This document shows positions 46,089-54,527 of a stretch of 64,000 nt of DNA, one piece after another. Positions within the stretch are counted from its first letter, which is position 1, and the number at the start of each line of letters is the position of its first letter. Location of the stretch: contig CAVXTQ010000006.1 of NCBI GenBank assembly GCA_963764675.1, positions 372,001 to 436,000 of the forward strand, in the 5' to 3' direction. The notes under the pieces were generated by a model. The model saw nothing but the letters and a program-made list of their open reading frames with translations. It was not told the DNA's origin and did no database searches. The translations under genes were made by a program, and so were the position numbers. This DNA is from Acidiferrum sp963764675 (GTDB lineage Bacteria > Acidobacteriota > Terriglobia > Acidiferrales > UBA7541).

Positions 46089-48728
46089 TCATTCGTAGCG
46101 GAGGGCGATCAGCGGGTCGACGCTGGCGGCGCGGCGGGCCGGAAGGAGGCAAGCGGCGAGGCCCGCTAGCACAATTAGAACGATCACCGCGCTGTAGGTC
46201 CATGGATCGGTGACCGACACGCCCCAGATTTGGCTGGCGATGAAGCGTGTGAGGGCGTAGCTGGCGAAAAGTCCGATTATGATTCCAGCTGCTACGAAGC
46301 GCACACCTTTGGCGAGAATCATTTTCAGAATGTTGTTTTGTTGCGCGCCTAGTGCCATGCGGATGCCGATCTCGTGAGTTTGAAGGGAAACCGTGTAAGC
46401 CATCACGCTAAAGACGCCAATAACGACAAGCAGTAGACCGATGACCGCAATTGCGCCCAGCGTAACCAATATGAATTGGGGGCTGGCATAGTAGGTGTTC
46501 TTGAGAAGACTCTCTATCGTTCCCGCGTCGGTGAGCGCGATATCCGGGTCCACGGCAGAAACATCCCGGCGAACGCTTTCCAGAATCGAGTCCGGATTTA
46601 ATGTGGTCCTGACCATGATCACGCGCGAGGCATCTCCCGTAATCGTAGAGGGAAGATACACTTCGGGCCTCGACGGGTTCTGCAATCCCTCGTTTTTAGC
46701 GTCACCGACGACGCCGATGATTTCAAAATAGGGGTCGTGCGGCCAATCCGGCAAGGTCTCGAAATCGATGAATCTGACTCTGCGGCCGATGGCGTCTTGG
46801 GCGCTGAAATGCTCGCGCGCGAATGTTTGGTTGACGACAGCCACTTGCCGAGCCGATTCGACATCGTTTTGCGAAAACAAACGTCCGCGCAGCAAATGTT
46901 TCTCCAACGTTTGGAAGTAGCCTTCGCTGCACATTATGGACGCGGTATTCCTGTTCTGAGGTTGCGTTTCTCCCCGCACCGCCACTGTCGTCCAGCCCCA
47001 CGTGTACGGTGGGGTTGATGTAGCTTCCGCGGCGGCAATCACGCCTGGAAATAGGGCTAGCCGATCTAGAATTCTTCTGAAAAGAACCTTCTTTTGCTGC
47101 GCGGTATCGTATTGACCCTCGGGCAAAGACAATCCTGCATACAAAACATTCGCCGGATTGAACCCGATGTCGACGTTTTCGAGCGCGAAAAGACTGCGCA
47201 TCATGAGGCCCGAGCCCACTAACAACACGATGGAGATCGCGACCTCCGCAACGACCAGGAAGAATCGCAGCTTCCCGTGCCGGAAGTCCGCACTCGCTCC
47301 TTTGCCAGCGCTCGTCAGCGCCATCTGCAAGTCGCGACGCACGGAGTGAAGAGCGGGTGCCAATCCGCAAATCACGGCGGTAAAAGCGGTCGCGCCCAGC
47401 GAAAATAGCAATGCGGCCGGGCTAAGAGCGATCAGCGCTTCGGGCGGAATAGTATTTTGGGGAATCGCGGCCAACATTCCTTTCAAACCCAGATACGCGA
47501 AGAGGCATCCGACAACACCGCTCACTAACGCCAAAGAGAAGCTCTCGACCAGCAACTGCCTGATCAGCCGTGTTCTGGTTGCGCCCATGGAAGCGCGAAT
47601 CACAATTTCTTTTTCTCTGGTTGTAGCCCGGGCGAGTAATAGGTTCGCGACATTGCTGCAGGCGATGAAGAGCAACATCATGACCGCGGCCATTAGGGCG
47701 AAAAGTGTAACTTTGAAGTTGTGCCCCACGGGATCACTGTTGAAGGTGTTGACCACCAGCCTGAGTTGGGCGGGAAAGTAGATGGGGAAAGCGATTTCCA
47801 GGCGTTTGGCAATTACTTCAAGATCCGCGGCGGCGGTCTGCGGACTAACACCGGGTTTAAGGCGTCCGACGGTCCACACTTCATTTGGCTCGATCCCGGC
47901 CCCGGGGACGAATGTAGCTCTCGTCAAACCAATCGGCAACCACGCTTCGCAGCCGCCGAATTGGAATCGCTGAGGCATGATGCCGATCAAGGTCATCGGT
48001 GTCGCATTGAGAATCTGCGTGGTCCCCAGGATTTTCGGGTCGCGATGGAACCGCTTGGTCCACAAGCGGTAACTCATCACGAACACTGGGGGTGCGCCGG
48101 GCTTTGCGTCCTCGCTGGTGATAGGCCGGCCGAGGAGAGGTTTGATACCGAGAAATTCGAATGTGTCCGGCGACACCCAGCCGCCAAAAAATTCGTCGCT
48201 CCCCTCTCTGCCGGTGTAGCGGACTTCCCGGTAGACCAGTCCGACCATATCCTCGAACGTGTGATTTTGTTCTTTGAAATCGAAAAACGCCGCGACGGGA
48301 TAGCGCCAGGCCCTGAATTGATCGGCAGAAAAGACGTTAAAGCTCGCCAACCGGTCCGCGTTCTTATAAGGATAAGGACTGAGCAGAACACAATCGATGA
48401 TGCTGAAGATGGCCGTAGCGGAACCTATTCCGAGAGCCAAAGTGAGTATGGCGACGAGGGCGAAGCGGCGATCTTTGCGGAGAGTGCGGAAGGCGTAGCG
48501 GAAGTCGCGGACCAGACTTTCGAGGTGAGTTTCCCAGCGAGTGTCGCGGACTTCTTCTTTGACGCGATCGAGGCCGCCGAATTCGAGTCGGGCGCGGCGG
48601 CGGGCTTCTTCGGGACTTAGGCCTGCGGCGATGTTGTCAGCGATTTGCTGCTCGATGTGGAAGCGCAGCTCTTTGTCGAGGTCGCTTTCGGCGTGGTGTT
48701 TGTGAAATAGGCGGCGGAGGCGGTTCAC
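46089..48728 (-). CDS. ADOP-family permease (second of a tandem pair)
   Basis: An 879-residue acidobacterial duplicated orphan permease. Residues 1-75 are the ADOP cytoplasmic helix pair (MNRLRRLFHKHHAESDLDKE, LSPEEARRRARLEFGGLDRV). A first helix at about 95-115, MacB-like periplasmic domain, FtsX core with LFIACSNVANLLLARATTRE, then a second periplasmic domain and FtsX core end in ARRAASVDPLIALRYE. Such proteins lack a dedicated ATPase and their cargo is not known. The first about 68 codons share a perfect 203-bp block with the gene upstream. Nine bases separate the two permease genes; PadR at 51402 heads the operon. Confidence 0.92.
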   Translation of the reverse strand: MNRLRRLFHKHHAESDLDKELRFHIEQQIADNIAAGLSPEEARRRARLEFGGLDRVKEEVRDTRWETHLESLVRDFRYAFRTLRKDRRFALVAILTLALGIGSATAIFSIIDCVLLSPYPYKNADRLASFNVFSADQFRAWRYPVAAFFDFKEQNHTFEDMVGLVYREVRYTGREGSDEFFGGWVSPDTFEFLGIKPLLGRPITSEDAKPGAPPVFVMSYRLWTKRFHRDPKILGTTQILNATPMTLIGIMPQRFQFGGCEAWLPIGLTRATFVPGAGIEPNEVWTVGRLKPGVSPQTAAADLEVIAKRLEIAFPIYFPAQLRLVVNTFNSDPVGHNFKVTLFALMAAVMMLLFIACSNVANLLLARATTREKEIVIRASMGATRTRLIRQLLVESFSLALVSGVVGCLFAYLGLKGMLAAIPQNTIPPEALIALSPAALLFSLGATAFTAVICGLAPALHSVRRDLQMALTSAGKGASADFRHGKLRFFLVVAEVAISIVLLVGSGLMMRSLFALENVDIGFNPANVLYAGLSLPEGQYDTAQQKKVLFRRILDRLALFPGVIAAAEATSTPPYTWGWTTVAVRGETQPQNRNTASIMCSEGYFQTLEKHLLRGRLFSQNDVESARQVAVVNQTFAREHFSAQDAIGRRVRFIDFETLPDWPHDPYFEIIGVVGDAKNEGLQNPSRPEVYLPSTITGDASRVIMVRTTLNPDSILESVRRDVSAVDPDIALTDAGTIESLLKNTYYASPQFILVTLGAIAVIGLLLVVIGVFSVMAYTVSLQTHEIGIRMALGAQQNNILKMILAKGVRFVAAGIIIGLFASYALTRFIASQIWGVSVTDPWTYSAVIVLIVLAGLAACLLPARRAASVDPLIALRYE
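48520..48722 (-). repeat. 203-bp perfect direct repeat, copy in the downstream ADOP gene
   Basis: Identical, base for base, to 51184-51386. It covers codons 3 to about 70 of the permease, the cytoplasmic ADOP extension. Divergence begins abruptly on both sides. Confidence 0.9.
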
Positions 48729-48737
48729 TTGGCGCTC

Positions 48738-51392
48738 CTATTCATAGCGGAGGGCGATCAGCGGGTCGACGGAGGCGGCGCGGCGGGCGGGTAGGAGGCA
48801 CGCGGCGAGGCCGACGAGAACAACCAGCGCTGCAACGGCCGCGAATGTCCATGGATCCGTGGTGGAGACGCCGGAGATTTGGCTGGTGAGAAAACGTGTG
48901 AGCGTGTAGCTGGCACAAAGGCCAACCAGGATACCCGCCGTGACAAGGCGGAAGCCGTTGAGAAGCACTAGGCGCAGAATGTTTGCTTGCTGCGCTCCCA
49001 GGGCGCGTCGAATGCCGATCTCGTGAGTCTGCAGCGAGACCGTGTAGGCCATCACGCTGAAGATGCCGATGATGACGAGAGCCAGTCCGATGAAAGCGAA
49101 GGCTGCTAGCACTGCCAGTTCAAATTGCGGTCCGCGATAGAACTCTTTCAGCGCAGCTTCCAGCGTGCCGGATTTGGATATCTGCACGCCTGGATCGAGC
49201 GCGCGAACTTCCTGGCCCATGTTTTTCAGTAGCGGGCCGGGATCGACAGAGGTTCTGGCCACGAACACTCGCCAGTTAATTCCCGCGACACTGTAAGGGA
49301 CAAAGGCTTGCGGGAAAGACTGCCACGACGGATTGCCATCGCCGCGCGTCTTGAATCCGCGAACGATGCCAATGATTTCGAAATAGGTGTCACGCGGCGC
49401 GGCCGGGACAAAATACGGGCGGTCAAAAATGTCTAATTTGACCTTGTGGCCGAGGGGATCCTCGTTAGGAAAGTACCGGCGAGAAAAAGCCTCGTTGACG
49501 ACCATGACGTCCCGCGCCGCAGAGACATCGTCTTCGGAAAAGAACCGACCGCGAAGCAACGGCAGTCCGAGCGTTTGAAAATAACCGTCGCTGCACATTT
49601 CAAACTGCGTCTCCCAAGGGTCTGTGTGTGGTTTGCCGGGGATAATTGTGTCGCTCAGATCGTATTCCAGGGGCGGTGGATCGGCCGCCATTTCGGCAAC
49701 CGAGGCGACACCCGGGAGGGCTCGTATTCTCTCCAGGAGTTGGCGTGTGAGTGCGTTTTTCCTTTGCAAGGAGCCGGGCAGGTCGGTGTTATAGCTGGGC
49801 GGCAGATTGAGGACAAAATAGAAAACGCTCTTGGGATCGAAGCACAGGTCCGCGCGGGTGAGAACGAGGAAGCTGCGCATCAAGAGGCCGGCGCCAATCA
49901 GCAGGACGATGGACAGCGCGACTTCACTGACCACCAGACCGGCGCGTAGCTTGCCGTGCCGAAAACTCCCCATCGTGCCTTTCCCAGAGCCAGCGAGCCG
50001 CGGCTGCAAGTCGGCGCGGGCGACGTGCAGTGCAGGTGCAAGGCCGCAGAGGATCGTGGTGAAGATGGTCAAACCCAGGGCGAGAAGAAGGACCGGCGCG
50101 CTCATGCGGATTACGGTTTCCTCTGGAAGCGTGTGGGCCGGAATCAGCGCGACCACTATTTTCAGGCCGAAGTAAGCCAGCGCACAGCCAGCTCCGGAGG
50201 CTGCCGCTGCCAAGACAAAATTCTCGACCAGCAGCTGCCGAATGAGGCGGCCGCGGGTTGCGCCTAGCGTAGCGCGCATGGCGATTTCCCGCTCGCGAAC
50301 GGTGGCACGAGCTAGTAGGAGATTCGCGACGTTGCTGCAGGCGATCAAAAGCAAAAACAAGACGGCGGCAAGCAACGCGTAGAGAGTCTTCTTAAACGGT
50401 CCGATCAGACTGTCTAGCAATGTCTCGGACACGATTGCGAACTTGTCCTCGGGAAAAACCCCGTCGGGATTCGGCTTATGCATGCGGTGCGCGATCGCAT
50501 CGAGGTCCGCTCCGGCGGTCTTCACGCTAACGCCTGGTTTGAGTCGGCCCACGAGGGAGCCTCTCGCCGCGTCTGGACTGACGGGCAGCCAGAAATTCGC
50601 ACCGAAAGCGTTGAATTGCAAAGGCATGATGCCGACTAGGGTTGTCGACTTACCATTGAGGATAAAAGTCGTGCCGAGGATCTTGGGGTCGCCTGCGAAT
50701 TCACGCTGCCAGAGCCGGTAATTCATGACGAACACGGGCGGAGCCCCAGGCTTACCATCTTCCTGTGAGATCGTACGGCCAAGCAGCGATGAGACACCTA
50801 AGTAGTCAAACGTATCTGCCGTAACCTGCTCTCCGAAGGAGAAAAAACGAACTGACTTGCCGTCGTCGTACGTGGGGCGAAAGCCAATGTGGGCAATGAT
50901 TTCTTCAAACACATGATTCTGTTCTCGAAAAGCGCGAATCTCCGCGGGAGAGAAGTACCGGCGAACTTTCTCCGCGCCGAAACCTCCAGGGTTGTCGATG
51001 CTAAGGACGACCGATCTGTTGTAGTCCTGGTAGGGAAGCGCGTGGAAGAACACGTTGTAGACGACGCTGAAGACGATCGTGGTAGCGCCGATGCCCAGAG
51101 CCAGGGCGAAGATGGCTATCAAGGAGAAGCGACGATCTTTGCGCAGGGTGCGGAGGGCGTAACGGAAATCGCGGAGGAGGTTGTCGAGGTGAGTTTCCCA
51201 GCGAGTGTCGCGGACTTCTTCTTTGACGCGATCGAGGCCGCCGAATTCGAGTCGGGCGCGGCGGCGGGCTTCTTCGGGACTTAGGCCTGCGGCGATGTTG
51301 TCAGCGATTTGCTGCTCGATGTGGAAGCGCAGCTCTTTGTCGAGGTCGCTTTCGGCGTGGTGTTTGTGAAATAGGCGGCGGAGGCGATTCAT
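48738..51392 (-). CDS. ADOP-family permease (first of a tandem pair)
   Basis: An 884-residue ADOP permease with the same plan as its neighbour: ADOP N-terminal extension (residues 1-75), helix at about 95-115 (FALALGIGATTIVFSVVYNV), periplasmic domain (DGKPGAPPVFVMNYRLWQRE), FtsX core LLLIACSNVANLLLARATVR, second periplasmic domain and a C-terminal core ending in DPLIALRYE. The two proteins are clearly diverged after residue about 75 although the N-terminal segment is identical at DNA level. The start is nine bases past the PadR stop, so the three genes are one operon. Confidence 0.92.
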   Translation of the reverse strand: MNRLRRLFHKHHAESDLDKELRFHIEQQIADNIAAGLSPEEARRRARLEFGGLDRVKEEVRDTRWETHLDNLLRDFRYALRTLRKDRRFSLIAIFALALGIGATTIVFSVVYNVFFHALPYQDYNRSVVLSIDNPGGFGAEKVRRYFSPAEIRAFREQNHVFEEIIAHIGFRPTYDDGKSVRFFSFGEQVTADTFDYLGVSSLLGRTISQEDGKPGAPPVFVMNYRLWQREFAGDPKILGTTFILNGKSTTLVGIMPLQFNAFGANFWLPVSPDAARGSLVGRLKPGVSVKTAGADLDAIAHRMHKPNPDGVFPEDKFAIVSETLLDSLIGPFKKTLYALLAAVLFLLLIACSNVANLLLARATVREREIAMRATLGATRGRLIRQLLVENFVLAAAASGAGCALAYFGLKIVVALIPAHTLPEETVIRMSAPVLLLALGLTIFTTILCGLAPALHVARADLQPRLAGSGKGTMGSFRHGKLRAGLVVSEVALSIVLLIGAGLLMRSFLVLTRADLCFDPKSVFYFVLNLPPSYNTDLPGSLQRKNALTRQLLERIRALPGVASVAEMAADPPPLEYDLSDTIIPGKPHTDPWETQFEMCSDGYFQTLGLPLLRGRFFSEDDVSAARDVMVVNEAFSRRYFPNEDPLGHKVKLDIFDRPYFVPAAPRDTYFEIIGIVRGFKTRGDGNPSWQSFPQAFVPYSVAGINWRVFVARTSVDPGPLLKNMGQEVRALDPGVQISKSGTLEAALKEFYRGPQFELAVLAAFAFIGLALVIIGIFSVMAYTVSLQTHEIGIRRALGAQQANILRLVLLNGFRLVTAGILVGLCASYTLTRFLTSQISGVSTTDPWTFAAVAALVVLVGLAACLLPARRAASVDPLIALRYE
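51184..51386 (-). repeat. 203-bp perfect direct repeat, copy in the upstream ADOP gene
   Basis: Partner of 48520-48722. The identity stops at the third base of the second codon on one side and inside the region before the first membrane helix on the other. Confidence 0.9.
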
Positions 51393-51401
51393 TTTGTGCT
51401 C

Positions 51402-51737
51402 CTACTCGGCAGCCTTGAGGATCAATGCGACCGCGTTCGAGAGCTGCTCCCAACCGAGAACTTCGGTTTCCAGTTGCTTGCGTCCTTTCTTCGTCAGCGA
51501 GTAGAACTTGGCCTCGCGGCCGGTTTCGGTGTCGCGCCACTCCGCCTGGAGCCAGCCGCGATCTTCGAGTCGATGGAGCGCGGGATAAAGCGAGCCCTGA
51601 TGCACGGTGAAGAATTCGTTCGAGATTTGCCGCAACCGCTGCGCGAGAGCGTAGCCGTGGCTGGGACCGAGGGCCACGATCTTGAGGATCAGCATGTCGA
51701 GGGTGCCACGGAGCAGTTCGGGTCTTGCTTCGTTCAT
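51402..51737 (-). CDS. PadR-family transcriptional regulator
   Basis: A 111-residue PadR protein of the ADOP-associated type. The winged helix includes LRGTLDMLILKIVALGPSHG, YALAQRLRQIS, QGSLYPALHRLEDRGWLQAE and WRDTETGREAKFYSLTKKGR; the C-terminal helix EVLGWEQLSNAVALILKA is the short dimerisation helix. Start ATG 51737 lies behind a strong promoter (51758-51787). It is the first gene of the ADOP operon and probably represses it in response to a small ligand. A longer frame to 51908 is rejected because the promoter would lie inside it. Confidence 0.93.
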   Translation of the reverse strand: MNEARPELLRGTLDMLILKIVALGPSHGYALAQRLRQISNEFFTVHQGSLYPALHRLEDRGWLQAEWRDTETGREAKFYSLTKKGRKQLETEVLGWEQLSNAVALILKAAE

Positions 51738-51757
51738 GGCGATACCTAGAAACTCGA

Positions 51758-51787
51758 CATATACAGCCGAACGCTGGCGCGTGTCAA
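51758..51787 (-). promoter_or_regulatory. Sigma-70-type promoter of the PadR-ADOP operon
   Basis: On the minus strand, TTGACA (51787-51782) and TATATG (51763-51758) are separated by 18 bases. The -10 region ends about 20 bases before the PadR start codon, so the leader is short and PadR could control it by binding here. No convincing operator dyad was seen. Confidence 0.7.
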
Positions 51788-52020
51788 CGACAGAATGGCG
51801 TGCGGGAGGCGGAAGTCGACAAAGTGGATCGGGAGAAAGAACGGTCCAACGGTCGGGTCGGAAGCGCGACGGGGTCGCTAGGAAGGGCCCGATGCTTGAG
51901 CCGCTCAAGCATCCAGTGAGCCCGCAATGTTGCCTAAAAGGCTTTGAGTCAATCAGTTATGTATTTGCTCCCCCAGATGGCAAAAAATTCCCAAAGAGCG
52001 AATAGAAGGCGAATCCACGA

Positions 52021-52884
52021 TTACTGCGGGCGAGAGCCGTTGCCGCCGGCCAGCGCCAGATGTCTGCGGAGAAGTTCCGCGATGTCACCAACCTTGTCAT
52101 CGAGCCCATTTAGCTTGTGCGTGACACCTTGAATCTCGCGCTCGGCGCGGCGGTTCACGTCGAAATCCAACTCACCGCGTACGCGATCTTTCGTGTCCTG
52201 GCGATTCTGGCTCATCATGATGACCGGGGCCTGGATGGCGGCGAGCATGGAAAGAAACAGATTCAGCAAGATGAATGGATAAGGATCCCAGGCGGATCTG
52301 CCGAGGACAATGTTCGCACCCGAATAGAGAACGATAGCGGCGCCGAATGTGATGATGAAGGTCCACGAGCCACCGAAGCCTGCGACGGCATCGGCGATGC
52401 GCTCGCCGAACGTCGCGCCTTCTTCGATGACCTCGTTGGGGTTGCGGTTGGCGCGGAGGCGCACCAACTCCTGGGCAGCATGGAACTGGCGGCCAAGAAC
52501 GGTGAGCATGTCCATGCCGGCATGGGGCTTGCGCTGAAGCAGCGTAGCGATGTCGTGACGGTCGATCTCGACACACACGCTTTCCTCGAGTGCCGTAGCG
52601 TTGGTTTGATGTGGAGTTTGCTCGAGCATGGAGGCGAACCCGAAGAATTCGCCGTGGGCAGGCTCGTCGACGATCACCTCTTGATGGTCCTCATCCACGA
52701 TAGTGACCCGGACTTTGCCGGACACCATCACGTAGGCAAGACCTTCCGCGTCGCCCATTTTGTAAATGCGCTGGCGAGGTACAAACGTCTTGCTCTCCAC
52801 TTGGCCGGCAAGAACGGCGAGTTCGTCTTCATCAAGCAGCGAGAACAGCGGAACGTGGCGAAGCATATCCGGGCTGCAGCCCAT
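52021..52884 (-). CDS. Cyclic-nucleotide-binding-domain protein with DUF1003 membrane domain
   Basis: A 287-residue protein from ATG 52884 (AGAGGTG eight bases upstream). Residues 5-125 are a cNMP-binding/Crp-type jelly roll: VPLFSLLDEDELAVLAGQVE, GDAEGLAYVMVSGKVRVTIV, PAHGEFFGFASMLEQTPHQT and ALEESVCVEIDRHD. Residues 145-270 are DUF1003: GERIADAVAGFGGSWTFIIT, a helix pair with PFILLNLFLSMLAAIQAPVI and MMSQNRQDTKDRVRGELDFD. No DNA-binding helix-turn-helix follows the sensor domain, so it is a membrane protein controlled by a ligand, not a transcription factor. Role unknown. Confidence 0.88.
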   Translation of the reverse strand: MGCSPDMLRHVPLFSLLDEDELAVLAGQVESKTFVPRQRIYKMGDAEGLAYVMVSGKVRVTIVDEDHQEVIVDEPAHGEFFGFASMLEQTPHQTNATALEESVCVEIDRHDIATLLQRKPHAGMDMLTVLGRQFHAAQELVRLRANRNPNEVIEEGATFGERIADAVAGFGGSWTFIITFGAAIVLYSGANIVLGRSAWDPYPFILLNLFLSMLAAIQAPVIMMSQNRQDTKDRVRGELDFDVNRRAEREIQGVTHKLNGLDDKVGDIAELLRRHLALAGGNGSRPQ

Positions 52885-52953
52885 GGAGGCACCTCTTGAA
52901 TTTGTTGACCTGCGAAATGTTCGCAGCATTCCACAAATCCGAAGCGGCGACAA

Positions 52954-53334
52954 CTAGTGCTTCGGTGCGATGGCGGGCGAGCACTGCGGGCAAGGGCAGA
53001 TGGTGCGGAGCTGGTCGTAGCTGTAGATGCCGGTGGCGTGGCCGTCGGAGAAGGTGATCTGGATGGCGTAGTTGCCAACGGAGGTGGCCGCCTTGGCGGT
53101 GGGCTTAGGCTTGAACATCGGCAGGGCGGCGGCCGAGGTTGGGCCCGCGGAGCCGAATGCGAGCTTCTTTTCGCGTTCGTCGTTGCACGTGGCACAGGGG
53201 CAGAGTTCTCGGAGGTAAGGAAAGTCGTAGTGGCTGGCATGGCCATCGGCCCAGGCAATATCGACACCCGCGCCGGTGGTGACGTGGATTTTTACAGCGG
53301 CGGGCTTGTTGCGAGGATCGATAGGGATGGGCAT
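52954..53334 (-). CDS. DUF971 (GBBH-like N-terminal domain) protein
   Basis: A 126-residue protein. Two conserved blocks mark the family: VDIAWADGHASHYDFPYLRE followed by LCPCATC, and IQITFSDGHATGIYSYDQLR followed by TICPCPQC. The four Cys pairs suggest metal binding, as in the N-terminal zinc domain of gamma-butyrobetaine hydroxylase. DUF971 is frequently fused or adjacent to the Fe-S scaffold ATPase Mrp/ApbC. Start ATG 53334. Twenty bases downstream of the iron-uptake ATPase gene on the same strand, so it may belong to that operon. Confidence 0.87.
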   Translation of the reverse strand: MPIPIDPRNKPAAVKIHVTTGAGVDIAWADGHASHYDFPYLRELCPCATCNDEREKKLAFGSAGPTSAAALPMFKPKPTAKAATSVGNYAIQITFSDGHATGIYSYDQLRTICPCPQCSPAIAPKH

Positions 53335-53354
53335 GGGAGCGAGTATACGGAGCG

Positions 53355-54527
53355 CTATTGTTTCGATTTTCCGTCGCAGCAGGCGCCAGCGGGAATGGGA
53401 TTGCCGTGCGGGCACGTTTTGGGATGGCCGAGGAACGTGCAGATGCGCTGGTCGAGCTCGGGACTGATGATGTGCTCGAATTTACAGGCCTGATTGTGGG
53501 CTTCGGAATCCTCGATCGAGAATGTGTCCTTGAAGAGGCGCTCGGCGAGCCGGTGGCGGCGAACAACGTCGCGTGCGCGACGCCCACCGTAGTCCGTCAA
53601 ACGCACTTCGCCATCGTGTAGCTCCACCAAGCGCCGGTCAGACATACGCGTGAGCACGCGGATGGATGGCTCTTCCGGCAGCAGCGGAAGGTGCCCGGGC
53701 GGCACGTCGGCCGCGTAAAGGTGGCTCACCTGCGCAGGCTTCCCTGCTTCGCCGCAAATCCAGATTTGCTCCAGCAAATGATCGAAGCGAATTTCGTCGT
53801 CGGTCGTGGGATTGCAGCAATCCGCGGTATCGGCAAGAGGACATGCGAGCGGATGACCAGGTCCATGCTGCGCGGTGTCGAAATGCAGATGGCCGTGGGC
53901 CAGCTCGATGCGGCGATCGGCCTGGCGGCCGATGTCGGGATCGTGCGTGACCATGAGAATCGTGTGGCCCGCGCTGTGCAGCTCGCGGAAAAGTTGAAGG
54001 ACGATGGCTTCGTTGGCTTCGTCGAGATTGCCGGTGGGTTCGTCGGCGAGGATCAGCTTGGGTTGATTAATCAGGGCGCGGGCAATCGCGACACGCTGTT
54101 GCTCGCCGCCGGAGAGTTGCGCGGGGAGATGCGTGAGGCGGTCGCCGAGGCCGACGCGACGCAGGGCTTCTTCGGCTTGGTGCTCGTCGGTGACGCTATG
54201 GAAATATTGCGCGAGCATCACATTTTCGAGCGCGGTGAGATACGGCACGAGATGAAATTGCTGGAAGACGAAGCCGATTTTCTCGGCGCGGTAGCGAACC
54301 ATTTGGTTTTCGCTGAGCTTGGCCAGGTCGGTGCCATCGACGATGACGCGGCCGGAAGTGAGCGCGTCGAGGCCGCCGAGAATGTTGATGAGCGTGGTCT
54401 TGCCGGAGCCGGAAGGCCCCATCAGAGCGATCCACTCGCCGGGCTCGATGCTAAAGCTGAGGGCATCGACCGCACGGAGGGCGCCGTATTGCTTGGTGAG
54501 CGACTCGATGACAACCTGAGGGCTCAC
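53355..54527 (-). CDS. ABC transporter ATPase fused to a DtxR-type iron-dependent regulator
   Basis: A 390-residue fusion. Residues 1-220 form a LolD/MacB-type ATPase: GPSGSGKTTLINIL, VFQQFHLVPYLTALENV, LSGGEQQRVAIARALINQPK, ILADEPTGNLDE and LMVTHDPDI. A His/Cys-rich linker (HGHLHFDTAQHGPGHPLACP) follows. Residues about 245-375 are a DtxR/IdeR regulator: winged-helix part with SIRVLTRMSDRRLVELHDGE, then the metal domain. All six DtxR-type ligands are visible: H325 and E329 (RRHRLAE), H344, C348, E351 and H352 (EAHNQACKFEH). The C-terminal SH3 domain is missing and a CPHGNPIPAG segment follows. It overlaps the permease gene by four bases. Confidence 0.9.
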   Translation of the reverse strand: MSPQVVIESLTKQYGALRAVDALSFSIEPGEWIALMGPSGSGKTTLINILGGLDALTSGRVIVDGTDLAKLSENQMVRYRAEKIGFVFQQFHLVPYLTALENVMLAQYFHSVTDEHQAEEALRRVGLGDRLTHLPAQLSGGEQQRVAIARALINQPKLILADEPTGNLDEANEAIVLQLFRELHSAGHTILMVTHDPDIGRQADRRIELAHGHLHFDTAQHGPGHPLACPLADTADCCNPTTDDEIRFDHLLEQIWICGEAGKPAQVSHLYAADVPPGHLPLLPEEPSIRVLTRMSDRRLVELHDGEVRLTDYGGRRARDVVRRHRLAERLFKDTFSIEDSEAHNQACKFEHIISPELDQRICTFLGHPKTCPHGNPIPAGACCDGKSKQ

